64,000 nt of DNA, taken from IMG/VR virus record IMGVR_UViG_3300042923_001201, positions 30,473 to 94,472 of that record. One strand, given 5' to 3'. A program made the position numbers and the translations under genes. This stretch comes from a virus. Of the stretch, positions 16,611 through 25,104 are shown in pieces. The notes below the pieces were generated by a model. That model ran no database searches. It had not been told where the DNA came from and saw nothing but the letters and a program-made list of their open reading frames with translations. Within the stretch, counting starts at the first letter, position 1; each line of letters starts with the position of its first letter.

Positions 16611-16901
16611 TTAACCTCTTTTCTGAAGAATGAGTTCATATTCGGACGAAGGGTAATAACTATAGCGCCGGCGGCATGCTGGAACATTGAAGGCATCGTT
16701 GAGATCTCCCAAAGAATTAAATGCTCCAAATGCTCCACCCGCACCATCAAAACTTTTAGCGATATATTGTGCGTTTTCGCCAAATTTATTAAATGCTACA
16801 ATAATATATGGAGAATTAGTTTCTTTATAGATAATTACATCGCCTAATTGAAGTTCTACCTTTCCCAAATCTGTTTTATTTTCTTTAACTTGCATTATCA
16901 T
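16611..16901 (-). CDS. 96-residue protein, unknown
   Basis: Read from ATG 16901, 29 bases downstream of its promoter; earlier start codons would lie in the promoter. The sequence is beta-rich (VELQLGDVIIYKETNSPYIIVAF) with a glycine-rich middle (FDGAGGAFGAF). This resembles 6550-6801 in style. No function assigned. Confidence 0.65.
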   Translation of the reverse strand: MIMQVKENKTDLGKVELQLGDVIIYKETNSPYIIVAFNKFGENAQYIAKSFDGAGGAFGAFNSLGDLNDAFNVPACRRRYSYYPSSEYELILQKRG

Positions 16902-16929
16902 CAACAACCTTTCGTTTTTGTTATATGTC

Positions 16930-16958
16930 ATTATATATATTTTATATTTAACTGTTAA
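16930..16958 (-). promoter_or_regulatory. Promoter for 16901 operon
   Basis: Minus strand GG-TTAACA, 17 bp, TATAAT. It overlaps the last codons of the upstream gene. Confidence 0.7.
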
Positions 16959-17172
16959 CCAGATTTTGTGATTTTTTTTCTATAATTTTATATTCATTGT
17001 GGAAGATAAAATTAGTAGCGGCAGGATTATCTGAATATTGTTTTACATAGACGCCATCTTTATCTTTGTTCATTACAACCATTCTTGTGCCAATATCGTA
17101 ATCGCTGAAAGTAAGATCAGGATTAGTAATTTCAATTTTGTCGCCAGGTTCAACAATATCTTTATTTTCCAT
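16948..17172 (-). CDS. 74-residue protein, unknown
   Basis: Reads like a short SH3/KOW-type sheet (DIVEPGDKIEITNPDLTFSDYD, then GTRMVVMNKDKDGVYVK). The start follows GGAGGAAATGAAAA and overlaps the end of the glycosyltransferase gene. Last gene of the HipA-glycosyltransferase unit. Confidence 0.75.
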   Translation of the reverse strand: MENKDIVEPGDKIEITNPDLTFSDYDIGTRMVVMNKDKDGVYVKQYSDNPAATNFIFHNEYKIIEKKSQNLVNS

Positions 17173-18367
17173 TTTTCATTTCCTCCACACTTTTATTAAT
17201 AAGATTATTAAAATGAGTTCCATCTTTATACTTCTGCTGAATAATAGCATCGCGCAATAGCAATCTCATTTTTGGATAGGCCCCGGGGTGAGTCTCTAAG
17301 AACTCAACTTTTTGTTTTAGTTCTTCAGGCGAGCTCACATACAACCAATCAGGTACACCGTGGTATTTTACAAGTAAACGGTCTTCATCATAGGTTTCAT
17401 GGAAGAAAGGTATAATACCATGAGCTACAGCCTCCACCCATTTCCCGCTAATGTCGCCCTTAATAATAGGATAGCAAAAAGTATATTTAACTGAAGGGAG
17501 AATAGTCTGAAGTTCATCAAATGATACCGAACCCATAAATTTGCGTTCATTGCCTTTTTGTTGAGTTTCATCCCATTTTCCATATACTTTAATATCGTCA
17601 AAGTTATTAATACAAAAATCTTGAATTACTTTTATTCTCTTCTTATCATCGTACTGGTGGAAAAAAATCGAAAATTTTTCTGTCTTCGGTTTGTTAGGAT
17701 GTTTTAATTGACTGTCAAGCAAGTATTGAGTTTCTGCTGCAGCATATTTTAACTTAACAGTATGCTCGACCATTGTAACTTGATCTTCATAGGACTTCAT
17801 ACGTTTGATTTTAACTTCACCCTCACGAACTCCCAAACTAATCTTTTCAGGATTGATCATATCTCTCGCGGGCAATGGCATGTATCGGCCATCTGATGTG
17901 ATTGTTAGCCAATTAATACGCGATTCATTAAGATAATAAGTAATGGGAGAAACATAATTAACAAGAGACATAATAGGACGCCGTATGTCTTTTGTCGGAA
18001 GTTTAGTTTTTCGGTCCAGACAAAAAATTCGACCAGGAATGGAAAGGCTACACATCCCACCGTGAATAATACCCACATCAATCTCAACATCTTTTAATCT
18101 CTCCCATACCCAAGTTGTTGGGTCATCAGTTTTAGGGTTAAAGCCTTCCCAAACATCAATTACATTCTTATTAGGAAACCACTTATCATATGTTTCTTGA
18201 TTAATTCGACTCAAATCTGACTTGCCAATCATATAGTAAATATTCTGAGGATTAAGTCGTGCAAGCGCCGATAGCAATATAGGAAATTCGTTATTTCCTG
18301 CATTGTGACCCCACTTTGTTCTATTAAAATATGAAGACCTACCAATCTTACCAATAACTATTAACAT
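17162..18367 (-). CDS. GT-B-type glycosyltransferase (candidate DNA glucosyltransferase)
   Basis: A 401-residue protein with two Rossmann-like halves. The C-terminal half has DIKVYGKWDE, RKFMGSVSFDELQTIL, then GDISGKWVEAVAHGIIPFF and the tail pattern SSPEELKQKVEFLETHP. This order closely parallels T4 beta-glucosyltransferase (FFGNAREKQF, FTGKIPMNMV, RVWETMASDAVMLI). By that likeness it would transfer a sugar onto hydroxymethylated cytosine, but a cell-surface acceptor cannot be excluded. It overlaps the HipA-like kinase gene and is the first of two glycosyltransferases in the region. Confidence 0.75.
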   Translation of the reverse strand: MLIVIGKIGRSSYFNRTKWGHNAGNNEFPILLSALARLNPQNIYYMIGKSDLSRINQETYDKWFPNKNVIDVWEGFNPKTDDPTTWVWERLKDVEIDVGIIHGGMCSLSIPGRIFCLDRKTKLPTKDIRRPIMSLVNYVSPITYYLNESRINWLTITSDGRYMPLPARDMINPEKISLGVREGEVKIKRMKSYEDQVTMVEHTVKLKYAAAETQYLLDSQLKHPNKPKTEKFSIFFHQYDDKKRIKVIQDFCINNFDDIKVYGKWDETQQKGNERKFMGSVSFDELQTILPSVKYTFCYPIIKGDISGKWVEAVAHGIIPFFHETYDEDRLLVKYHGVPDWLYVSSPEELKQKVEFLETHPGAYPKMRLLLRDAIIQQKYKDGTHFNNLINKSVEEMKNGK

Positions 18368-19059
18368 GCTAAACCTCCGTTTTGATTTTGAATTTTAAAT
18401 TCTAACTCTTTTTTAATAAATTCTTGTATTTCTGAGAATCTATTAATAGTCATTTCAATTTTTTCTGAAGGATAGGTTTTTTCAAATCCTTTGGGTGTTT
18501 TTAGCATATATTTAATTTTTCTAGGTGTAATTGATAAAAATTTTGTAACTACTTTCATTAGGTCCTTATCAATTGAATTAACAAAATCTTTAATATCTCT
18601 TGTTTCCCACTCTCTAAATCTAACCCAAGGATTTGCACTTCCATTATCAATTAAAAATAATCTATTATTTTTATACCCATAATTGCCTGAGTGTCTGTCT
18701 CCATTATTTATAATAATATCAAATAGTGTTAATAATTTTGATTCAGTTTTTGTCTTTGTTCTTCCATCACTATTTGCTTTATCTGCAACTATAAACTTGT
18801 CTTCCCACCAATGAACTGAACAGTATTTATTTAGTCCGAATACATCTCCCGTATTAATTAATTCTACCTTATTTGTAGGAATACCTAGTGTCTTACCTAG
18901 TCTGTAAGCAAAACATTCCATTAGTGCCTCTTCAAAGTTTTCACCTTTAATCATTACCTTTTTGTCTTCAAATTTGCCAATAACCTTTGGTGTAATTCCT
19001 CCGTGGCTCTTTCTTGCGTCATTTTTTGACAATACAACTTCGATTTTACTTGAGTCCAT
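18361..19059 (-). CDS. HipA / PI3K-PI4K-fold kinase-like protein
   Basis: A 232-residue protein with the catalytic signature FDIIINNGDRHSGNYG (HRD-like, with the metal-binding Asn) and LIDNGSANPW (DFG-like), as in HipA and small PI4K-like kinases. The N-terminal nucleotide-binding part is short (VMIKGENFEEAL..AYRLGKTLGIPT). It lacks a HipB-like partner, so a toxin role is not supported. It may phosphorylate a small molecule, sugar or protein in the glycosylation region. It starts a three-gene unit after the promoter at 19099. Confidence 0.75.
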   Translation of the reverse strand: MDSSKIEVVLSKNDARKSHGGITPKVIGKFEDKKVMIKGENFEEALMECFAYRLGKTLGIPTNKVELINTGDVFGLNKYCSVHWWEDKFIVADKANSDGRTKTKTESKLLTLFDIIINNGDRHSGNYGYKNNRLFLIDNGSANPWVRFREWETRDIKDFVNSIDKDLMKVVTKFLSITPRKIKYMLKTPKGFEKTYPSEKIEMTINRFSEIQEFIKKELEFKIQNQNGGLAC

Positions 19060-19080
19060 TTTAATCCTCCTTATAAAATA

Positions 19081-19120
19081 AAAAAATCGTTATGATAAAT
19101 TATATACATAACGATTTTTT
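19081..19120 (-). terminator. Terminator with a promoter in its loop
   Basis: Perfect 14-bp arms AAAAAATCGTTATG and CATAACGATTTTTT separated by 12 bases. The loop contains the -10 box of the next gene's promoter. It lies right after the stop of the 485-residue gene. It can end upstream transcription, yet a transcript starting inside the loop carries only one arm and escapes. Confidence 0.75.
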
Positions 19121-19127
19121 CTGTAAA
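19099..19127 (-). promoter_or_regulatory. Promoter for HipA-glycosyltransferase unit
   Basis: Minus strand GG-TTTACA, 17 bp, TATAAT, 40 bases before the start at 19059. Confidence 0.75.
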
Positions 19128-19138
19128 CCAGGATTCAA

Positions 19139-20596
19139 TTATTTATATAACTCTTTGAAATAATTATGTTTAAACTGATTGTCATACCAATCTTTGTTAA
19201 AATGTTCAGGTTTGACATAATATTCATAGAGTTCAAAGAATAAGTCTTTATAGGCTTGAGGGTATGTTTTAGCCCAAAGTACAGCTCGCTCAATATCCTC
19301 ATTGCTGCTAACTACAAGATGATTTTTAAATTTTTTAGGAATCTGAAGGTTATCAATGTCATAGTTATCCGCAATAAGTGGAATAACCCCGTTGAGCAAA
19401 GACGAATACATACGGAAGTTCAATGAATCATACTTGCCGTAAAAACATTTAAGGATAATTGTGAATCTATAATCTTTTTGCTCTTGATGATATTCTGCCT
19501 GTGAAACAGTAGGTTTTACATTTTTATTAAGTGAAATACTTTTAATAACTTCAAATGCCTTTTCATCTTTAATCTTTTTATTTTTAAATTTCTTTGTTTC
19601 TAACGGGTCTAAAATTTCACTCTGCGTAATAGTTGAAGTTCCATCAGTTTGAGTTCTAATTGTTGCATCAACCGATAGGTCATTGAAGAATCGAGTCCAA
19701 TCATGAAGCCTGTATGAAACATCATAAGGAAAAGTACCGCCAAAAATAAAGTCATGCTTTTTCTCCTCCAAAATAGTAGATAATTCGGCTATTGTAGGTT
19801 CTTCATTTCCATAAGCGTCTTGTAATTGTGCTGATGGAAACTCATGAAAGTCTCTCATAGGGCCTCGTTTATCATCCACGAAGTAAAAACACTTAACATT
19901 TTTCGTTAAGGGATTTACTTTGGCACTAAACGGGTACCAAATAGAGCTAGTGTCGTGAGAGAATGAGTAATGCCAAAGGTCTTTGTACTCTTTCATCAAT
20001 CTTATGAGCAGGTATAAAGGGTACATATTTCGTTGACTTATCATTCTGAAACTGAAGAATTGTTGTTCGCCGTTTAGTCTTCGTTGTGCAGTTCTTAAAG
20101 CGCCCGCAGATAACTTTTCACTTTTTTCATCATAAGGAATAATTTCGTGATTCCGTTCATATACTAGGAATAGAGCAGAAGTGAGAGTACCCACAAGATT
20201 GTTAAAAATCCAAGGCTCGCCAGAAATAAGGTTAGTAAAAAGCTCTTGCATATAAGAATAAGTATGTTGAAAAGCTTTCTTATCATCATAAAACAACTCC
20301 TGTTCTCCAATTTCCATCCTCATGAATTTACCAGCGGCATCAAGATTAATATAAATACAGTCTTCAAGTACAGGAATTTCTTGTGCAGCTTCCATCCAAA
20401 CTCCTTTTGAACTTGAGGATCGCGCAATCAAAAATACATTAAAATCTTTTTTAAGTATTTTTACAGTATTAAGAATATATGAATAAGATAGGAAATTCGT
20501 TTTCTTACTAAGGTTTCGTTCAAGTAGAAATAGCATAATATTTTTCTTACCAGGAATATACTTTTTATAGTTTACAATTTCATAAGTTTTGGACAT
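19139..20596 (-). CDS. Second GT-B-like glycosyltransferase
   Basis: A 485-residue protein. The first ~300 residues are a Rossmann-like domain with a large insertion (NIMLFLLERNLSKK, then FIFGGTFPYDVSYRLHD). The last ~150 residues show YDSLNFRMYSSLLNGVIPLIA and FKNHLVVSSNEDIERAV, the same acceptor/donor layout as the C-terminal half of the neighbour at 17162. It is probably a glycosyltransferase; sugar and acceptor are unknown. It is the last gene of the sugar-activation operon and shares a 1-base-frame overlap with the upstream 47-residue gene. Confidence 0.65.
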   Translation of the reverse strand: MSKTYEIVNYKKYIPGKKNIMLFLLERNLSKKTNFLSYSYILNTVKILKKDFNVFLIARSSSSKGVWMEAAQEIPVLEDCIYINLDAAGKFMRMEIGEQELFYDDKKAFQHTYSYMQELFTNLISGEPWIFNNLVGTLTSALFLVYERNHEIIPYDEKSEKLSAGALRTAQRRLNGEQQFFSFRMISQRNMYPLYLLIRLMKEYKDLWHYSFSHDTSSIWYPFSAKVNPLTKNVKCFYFVDDKRGPMRDFHEFPSAQLQDAYGNEEPTIAELSTILEEKKHDFIFGGTFPYDVSYRLHDWTRFFNDLSVDATIRTQTDGTSTITQSEILDPLETKKFKNKKIKDEKAFEVIKSISLNKNVKPTVSQAEYHQEQKDYRFTIILKCFYGKYDSLNFRMYSSLLNGVIPLIADNYDIDNLQIPKKFKNHLVVSSNEDIERAVLWAKTYPQAYKDLFFELYEYYVKPEHFNKDWYDNQFKHNYFKELYK

Positions 20597-20739
20597 TAAG
20601 CTTCCTCCTCAAACATTTCCATAGCATCACCATAACCGTCCCAATTATCAACTCCGCATGCTTGCAAACATTCTAATAGAGCTTGATCATTCAAGAGTTG
20701 TTCATATTTTTCCTTACTAATTCTTACTGTGTTATTCAT
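20596..20739 (-). CDS. 47-residue acidic protein
   Basis: A short ORF starting MNNTVRISKEKYEQLLNDQ, with NWDGYGDAMEMF near the end. It precedes and overlaps the glycosyltransferase start (TAATG), with its C-terminal EEEA codons providing the GAGGAGG ribosome site for that gene. Such small proteins are common in Bacillus phages. Function unknown. Confidence 0.7.
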   Translation of the reverse strand: MNNTVRISKEKYEQLLNDQALLECLQACGVDNWDGYGDAMEMFEEEA

Positions 20740-20742
20740 TTG

Positions 20743-21252
20743 TTATTTAATCTCCTTTGTAGTTGATTTACAACATCTTAAACATCTGCTAATGGGTCCT
20801 GATTCAAAAATGGGTCCTCCACACCTACAGGTTTTAGTCTTGAACAAATCCATTAGTTCCTGGTAATCATCAACCAATGACTGTCTTCCCTGTTTTATAT
20901 ATTGCCTAATAACATCTGCCTGACAATTTTGACTTTTACCTTTAAAGATGTCATTAAAATCATCGAAACCTCTTGCATATTCAACAAGTTCAGGATTATT
21001 GTCTAAATAGTTTACCCATAACATCTTATACCATTGAGATAGAAACCTTTTATCATATCTTTTGCCATTTAATTCAATATGGGTGGGTTCTCTACCTTTA
21101 CCATCTTGCCAACCTATAGGAACAAAATCATCAAACCTTTTACAAGTTTGGTAGTGATTTTCTATGCTATCAAATCTTTTCCATGCAGTTATTTTTGCAT
21201 AAAAAGCAGAAAATCTTTTGTCACCTTTTGAAGAACATTCAAGTATCTTCAT
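20743..21252 (-). CDS. 169-residue protein with C-terminal zinc motif
   Basis: Read from ATG 21252 after TATAGGAGGACAT. The core (SSKGDKRFSAFYAKI, SIENHYQTCKRF, FKGKSQNCQADVIRQYI) looks like a family I have seen in phages without known function. The end carries CRCGG and RCLRCC, a zinc-ribbon. Its leader (21265-21328) shares hairpins with those of three other genes. Role unknown. Confidence 0.75.
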   Translation of the reverse strand: MKILECSSKGDKRFSAFYAKITAWKRFDSIENHYQTCKRFDDFVPIGWQDGKGREPTHIELNGKRYDKRFLSQWYKMLWVNYLDNNPELVEYARGFDDFNDIFKGKSQNCQADVIRQYIKQGRQSLVDDYQELMDLFKTKTCRCGGPIFESGPISRCLRCCKSTTKEIK

Positions 21253-21264
21253 ATGTCCTCCTAT

Positions 21265-21328
21265 ATAAAATGAGAATTTTATTGCTATCATTTCCCTCTA
21301 ATTTGCTTATTAGGGCAAGTTAGAGGGA
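21265..21328 (-). promoter_or_regulatory. Structured leader of 20743-21252
   Basis: Minus strand: a 14-bp stem (arms 21293-21306 and 21315-21328, one G-U pair) and then ATAAAAT-TCTC-ATTTTAT directly before the ribosome site. Same two-hairpin plan as at 6199-6262. Confidence 0.5.
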
Positions 21329-21345
21329 GCTAGATGAAGGTAGAG

Positions 21346-21642
21346 CTATTTAATCTCAACCTGAACGTCAATTTCAGCATTTTCATTAAAATAAATGGTT
21401 TTTAGGTCTTTTTCGACTTGTTTTGTAAATTCAACGAGTCTTTCATCAATTTGTTCTTGAGTTAACTGATTAAATATCTCTTTTTCTTCACCTTCGATGG
21501 GTTGAGTGACATTTACTTTAAAATAAATCTGTTTCATCTTATTTCCTCCATTTGTACAATTCGGACAATCAACAGGTTCAGCTAAAGGGCCACTACCATC
21601 TTCCCAACCACCTAAATCATTACAAAGTTTACATTTTACCAT
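21346..21642 (-). CDS. Zinc-finger small protein, possibly two nested products
   Basis: A 98-residue ORF. Residues 4-30 form a DnaJ-like zinc finger (CKLCNDLGG, then DCPNCTNGG). The rest (MKQIYFKVNVTQPIEG onward) is an alpha/beta domain. A strong ribosome site (AATGGAGGAAATAAG) lies in frame before Met36 (21537), so a 63-residue product may be made separately. It overlaps the nucleotidyltransferase stop. Confidence 0.65.
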   Translation of the reverse strand: MVKCKLCNDLGGWEDGSGPLAEPVDCPNCTNGGNKMKQIYFKVNVTQPIEGEEKEIFNQLTQEQIDERLVEFTKQVEKDLKTIYFNENAEIDVQVEIK

Positions 21643-22412
21643 ATGGCAATGTCCTTATCTATATTTTTAGCTTTTCTATAAGCATATTGTTGAGCCTCAG
21701 CTAAGGAATCTTTATCTCCGCAGTCAAACCATGGTGATGAAAGAAAATCAAAACTAAAACCTAAATTGTCAATATAATAATTAATTACATCTACAATTTC
21801 ATATTCGCCACGACTAGAAGGTTCTAGTCCTTCTATAATGTTCCAAACATTTCTATCGTATATTTGTACGCCACAAAACGCCAAGGATGATCCGGGAACC
21901 TCAGGTTTTTCCTCAAGACTGTGTACAGTTCCATTTAGTGGATCTTTATGTCCCCCACCCCAAAAGTTTAACACTGCAAATTTTTGAAGGTCCCTTATAT
22001 TTGTAAATTCTTTAACTGTAATAAATGCTCCACTATCATATTCATCAACAAATTTGTTAAGATCATCATATATAATATTATCTGCACAAAGAACAACAAT
22101 ATTATTATCTCTTGCAAAGTCTTTTGCCTGATACAAAGCATGAGCAACACCTTTTGGTTCATCCTGATAAAAGTATGTGAATTTACAACCATACTTTTCA
22201 CCCGACTTCAAATAGTCAATCGTTTCACCTGCTGATTTAACACCAAGTACAATTGCAATATCAGTAATTCCTGCGCTTACTAAATGCCACACTGAATACT
22301 CAATCATCAACTTGTCATAAACAGGCATCAAGAATTTGTTTGTTACATCAGTGAGAGGAGACAATCTAGTCCCTCTCCCTCCTGCAAGGATTACGCCTTT
22401 AAATTTACTCAT
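21636..22412 (-). CDS. Sugar-1-phosphate nucleotidyltransferase (RmlA/GalU type)
   Basis: A 258-residue protein beginning VILAGGRGTRLSPLTDVTNK, the nucleotide-binding signature of hexose-1-phosphate thymidylyl/uridylyltransferases. It also has the PVYDKLMIEY loop and VVLCADNIIYDD. It should make an NDP-sugar from NTP plus sugar-1-phosphate. It is slightly shorter than RmlA (about 290). Coupled to the HAD gene by a 4-base overlap. It likely feeds the glycosyltransferases at 17162 and 19139. Confidence 0.88.
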   Translation of the reverse strand: MSKFKGVILAGGRGTRLSPLTDVTNKFLMPVYDKLMIEYSVWHLVSAGITDIAIVLGVKSAGETIDYLKSGEKYGCKFTYFYQDEPKGVAHALYQAKDFARDNNIVVLCADNIIYDDLNKFVDEYDSGAFITVKEFTNIRDLQKFAVLNFWGGGHKDPLNGTVHSLEEKPEVPGSSLAFCGVQIYDRNVWNIIEGLEPSSRGEYEIVDVINYYIDNLGFSFDFLSSPWFDCGDKDSLAEAQQYAYRKAKNIDKDIAIW

Positions 22413-22999
22413 TTTTGTACCTCCACCATAATAATATCCTTGATATTAGCACGTTCTGCGGATACTCTGCCGATTTTATTATCTTCGAATACAATTACAT
22501 CTTCTCCACCCAAACCCAAAGTGTTTAGAGCAAGAATATATGGATCGGCTTCTGGTTTTGCTTTTTTAACACTTTCCTTCGTGATGATTAAAGACAAATA
22601 TTGAATAATCCCTAGTTTATCAAGAATTTGCTCAATCGAACCTCTACGTCCATTGGACACAACAGCAATTTTTCTACGACCATATTGTTGTTTGATAAGA
22701 TCAATTAAAATGGTATTGGGTACCATGTATTGATCAAGACATTGACCCAAAAACATTTTTTTGTCAGCAATGACCAATAACTTCATTGTTTCATAATTTT
22801 CATCATCAAGTAAAGACCTCATAAGGAAATCTCCACCAAATGGAGCACATGCATCAAATACTTCTTCTTTAAAAGGAATGTTATTTTTTTCAAATGCGAG
22901 TTTATATGCTTGTTTGTGACATTCCATAGTGTCAGCGAGGGTTCCATCACAATCAAAAAGTAGTGCTCGCTTGCCAATCATCATTTTTTCAAGATCCAT
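22409..22999 (-). CDS. HAD-superfamily phosphatase
   Basis: A 196-residue HAD hydrolase read from ATG 22999 after ATAGGAGGAACTTTAGT. The nucleophile motif is ALLFDCDGTLADT, motif II is VVSNGRRGS, then the Lys in ITKESVKKAKPEADPY and the acidic VIVFEDNKIG. It resembles beta-phosphoglucomutase or sugar phosphatases. The frame stays open 37 codons further up to 23110 and encodes a cysteine-rich segment (CYCYEKY, CFKNNCANY), so a longer form may exist. It sits between kinase-like and nucleotidyltransferase genes, fitting a sugar-activation path. Confidence 0.85.
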   Translation of the reverse strand: MDLEKMMIGKRALLFDCDGTLADTMECHKQAYKLAFEKNNIPFKEEVFDACAPFGGDFLMRSLLDDENYETMKLLVIADKKMFLGQCLDQYMVPNTILIDLIKQQYGRRKIAVVSNGRRGSIEQILDKLGIIQYLSLIITKESVKKAKPEADPYILALNTLGLGGEDVIVFEDNKIGRVSAERANIKDIIMVEVQK

Positions 23000-23110
23000 A
23001 CTAAAGTTCCTCCTATAATTTGCGCAGTTATTCTTAAAACATTTCAATTTCTTCATGGGTATACCATGAACTTGTCTACTATATTTTTCATAACAATAAC
23101 ACTTATTCAT

Positions 23111-23341
23111 TTAAAGGTACCTAATTTCGGTAGTGCTATGTCCACCTGTCGTAGACGGAATAAAAGTTCCAATAATATCTTTTCTTTCTTTATAAACGAT
23201 ACAAACTGTAGCATAACTTATTGTATCGCCTGTTCTGTGAGAAAATTGAAGTATTTCAATATCAGGATTTTTATAAAAGAAATTGTTCATGTCATCTTCT
23301 ACGCACGACCGGCTACCACCAAAAATTTTAGTTTTGTACAT
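23111..23341 (-). CDS. 76-residue protein, unknown
   Basis: Overlaps the end of the APH-like gene by 14 bases. Predicted as a small beta sheet with one helix (IEILQFSHRTGDTISYATVCIVYKE in outline). Weak ribosome site AGGAATGGAAAA; probably coupled. No function recognised. Confidence 0.65.
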   Translation of the reverse strand: MYKTKIFGGSRSCVEDDMNNFFYKNPDIEILQFSHRTGDTISYATVCIVYKERKDIIGTFIPSTTGGHSTTEIRYL

Positions 23342-24350
23342 TTTTCCATTCCTCCATAACTTGATTCAGGATTTCTATACCTATACAATAACAAATTTGC
23401 ATCGAATCAAAGTTTTCCTTTAATCTGAATGGAACCATTGAAATAAAGTGACTTGCTTCAAAAAATTTTGCCGCAATTTCCCAATTTAGTCCAACATCAT
23501 AATACTGAGGAATTACAATTTGAGCCATTTCATATAAGGTATTAAATTTTTCTACATTTCCTCGAATAAAATAGTCAACTCTATGATATTCCTCAAAAAA
23601 GTAATCACTATTTACAATATAATTCCCATCATAGATAAGATCATATTTACCATGACAAGATTGGAAAATCTTACTAATGTCATAATAAATACTGTCGGGA
23701 CCTTCTCCACGTGGGTCAATTACTTTCATATCCCAACCATCAGACAAAACATTCTGAAATGTAAAGTCTCCGTGAGATCTATACCATTTTTCTGGACGTA
23801 AAAAATTTAAAAAGTCTTGGTCGTTCGATATTTCCTCTATTAATAACCGAAGATTTTTTAATTTTCTACCGTTAATAATTAAGTAATCTTCCTCAAAAAG
23901 AGAATGATCCTTAATTTTTTCACATCTTTCAACCATCTTATCAAGATGTTTTTCTTTTATATAAGTATCTTTGTTTCCATCGTATGTTTCTGATTCAAGT
24001 GCAATTTTGGCGCCCAATGCAACCATATTGGACAGCGCCTCAAGGTGAAAATGTTCCAAGTCTTTTTCAATAAAAGTGTCTTTGAGAGTAGGCATATCTA
24101 AATATTCCATATCATAATAAGCTTTGTCCTTCTCAATAACGAACAAATTCACTTGAGGAAAAATTGATTCAGGGGAATAGTAATTAAATATCTTCATCCA
24201 TTCAAATTGGTTCTTTAATTTTTCGAGACCCAAAATATCATTATTTTTAGTGTTAACAATTTTCCTAACATAGGCTTGTTTATCTTTTACAATAAAGAAA
24301 GTTTCAGCCATTGATCCGCCTTTAAATTGTTTAATAATTTTAGCTTTCAA
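23328..24350 (-). CDS. APH/choline-kinase-like phosphotransferase, TTG start
   Basis: A 340-residue protein of the aminoglycoside-phosphotransferase fold. The catalytic loop is HGDFTFQNVL and the metal site is VIDPRGEG. An in-frame upstream region exists, but it holds the promoter (24378-24406). The only well-placed ribosome site (GGAGGTG) precedes TTG 24350, so that is the start. With the HAD and nucleotidyltransferase genes it makes a kinase-phosphatase-nucleotidyltransferase set like those producing NDP-sugars. The exact substrate is unknown. Confidence 0.8.
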   Translation of the reverse strand: MKAKIIKQFKGGSMAETFFIVKDKQAYVRKIVNTKNNDILGLEKLKNQFEWMKIFNYYSPESIFPQVNLFVIEKDKAYYDMEYLDMPTLKDTFIEKDLEHFHLEALSNMVALGAKIALESETYDGNKDTYIKEKHLDKMVERCEKIKDHSLFEEDYLIINGRKLKNLRLLIEEISNDQDFLNFLRPEKWYRSHGDFTFQNVLSDGWDMKVIDPRGEGPDSIYYDISKIFQSCHGKYDLIYDGNYIVNSDYFFEEYHRVDYFIRGNVEKFNTLYEMAQIVIPQYYDVGLNWEIAAKFFEASHFISMVPFRLKENFDSMQICYCIGIEILNQVMEEWKNVQN

Positions 24351-24377
24351 TGTAGCACCTCCAAATTTATATATATC

Positions 24378-24406
24378 ATTATATATAAATTGAATGAAGG
24401 TGTAAA
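24378..24406 (-). promoter_or_regulatory. Promoter of sugar-activation operon
   Basis: Minus strand GG-TTTACA, 17 bp, TATAAT, 28 bases before TTG 24350. Confidence 0.78.
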
Positions 24407-24424
24407 CCAAGATTAAAATTAATT

Positions 24425-24841
24425 TTATACTGCAACAGATTCAAGTTGACGGATTCTTTTACCTGTGTAAACCATATCTTCATCAAATACTTTGTTAAGT
24501 ACTTCAATAACAAAATCAATCAAGTTTTCGTTATATAGCTTGATTTTATTTTGAACAAAGTTACCTGAGATCTTCGATTGGATACTTGCTACTTTATTTT
24601 CGTAGGAAGGAAGTGTTTTGAGGCTTTCTTCAAGCATTACATCTTGTTTGGTATCAATATACAAAGTGATAAAAGAATTTTTATTCATTCGGATAGCTCC
24701 GATACCTTTTTGTCTTTCAGCAGTTTTCAACAATAACCAACCCGGTTTTTCAGCAAATTGTACTCTTACCTTGTCACCACATTCCATTTCGATGATTTCT
24801 TTTAGGATTCCGAGTTCTGCTTTATTGTTGTTAACTGTCAT
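24425..24841 (-). CDS. 138-residue protein, unknown
   Basis: Read from ATG 24841 after AGAAGGAGCGATAATA. The N-terminal part is a sheet (VRVQFAEKPGWLLLKTAE, AIRMNKNSFITLYID) and the C-terminal part is helical. It is a single-gene unit. No family recognised. Confidence 0.7.
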   Translation of the reverse strand: MTVNNNKAELGILKEIIEMECGDKVRVQFAEKPGWLLLKTAERQKGIGAIRMNKNSFITLYIDTKQDVMLEESLKTLPSYENKVASIQSKISGNFVQNKIKLYNENLIDFVIEVLNKVFDEDMVYTGKRIRQLESVAV

Positions 24842-24896
24842 TATTATCGCTCCTTCTAATTGGTTGTAATTTTTTGTATTTGCGTTCCATAGATTT

Positions 24897-24925
24897 ATAT
24901 TATCATAGTAGAACATTTTTGTAAA
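24897..24925 (-). promoter_or_regulatory. Promoter for 24425-24841
   Basis: Minus strand TTTACA, 17 bp, TAATAT, 56 bases before the start. The ~180 bases to its right (to the MazG terminator) are very AT-rich and show nothing else supportable. Confidence 0.55.
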
Positions 24926-25104
24926 TAGTTTTGACTCGACTTTTTTTAATTGTTTTTAATTACTAAAATTTGCTACGACATTGTTATATTATTATATTAA
25001 ACCAATTTAACGTATTTTAAACATCATTTTCATAATTTAATTTTAACATTTTTCATAATAAAATTATATGATGAAATATTGTAAATATTCATAAAAATAT
25101 GTAA

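Noticed and set aside
18361-19059. HipA-type toxin of a toxin-antitoxin pair
   Set aside because: Catalytic motifs are present, but there is no HipB-like antitoxin beside it and it sits among glycosyltransferases.
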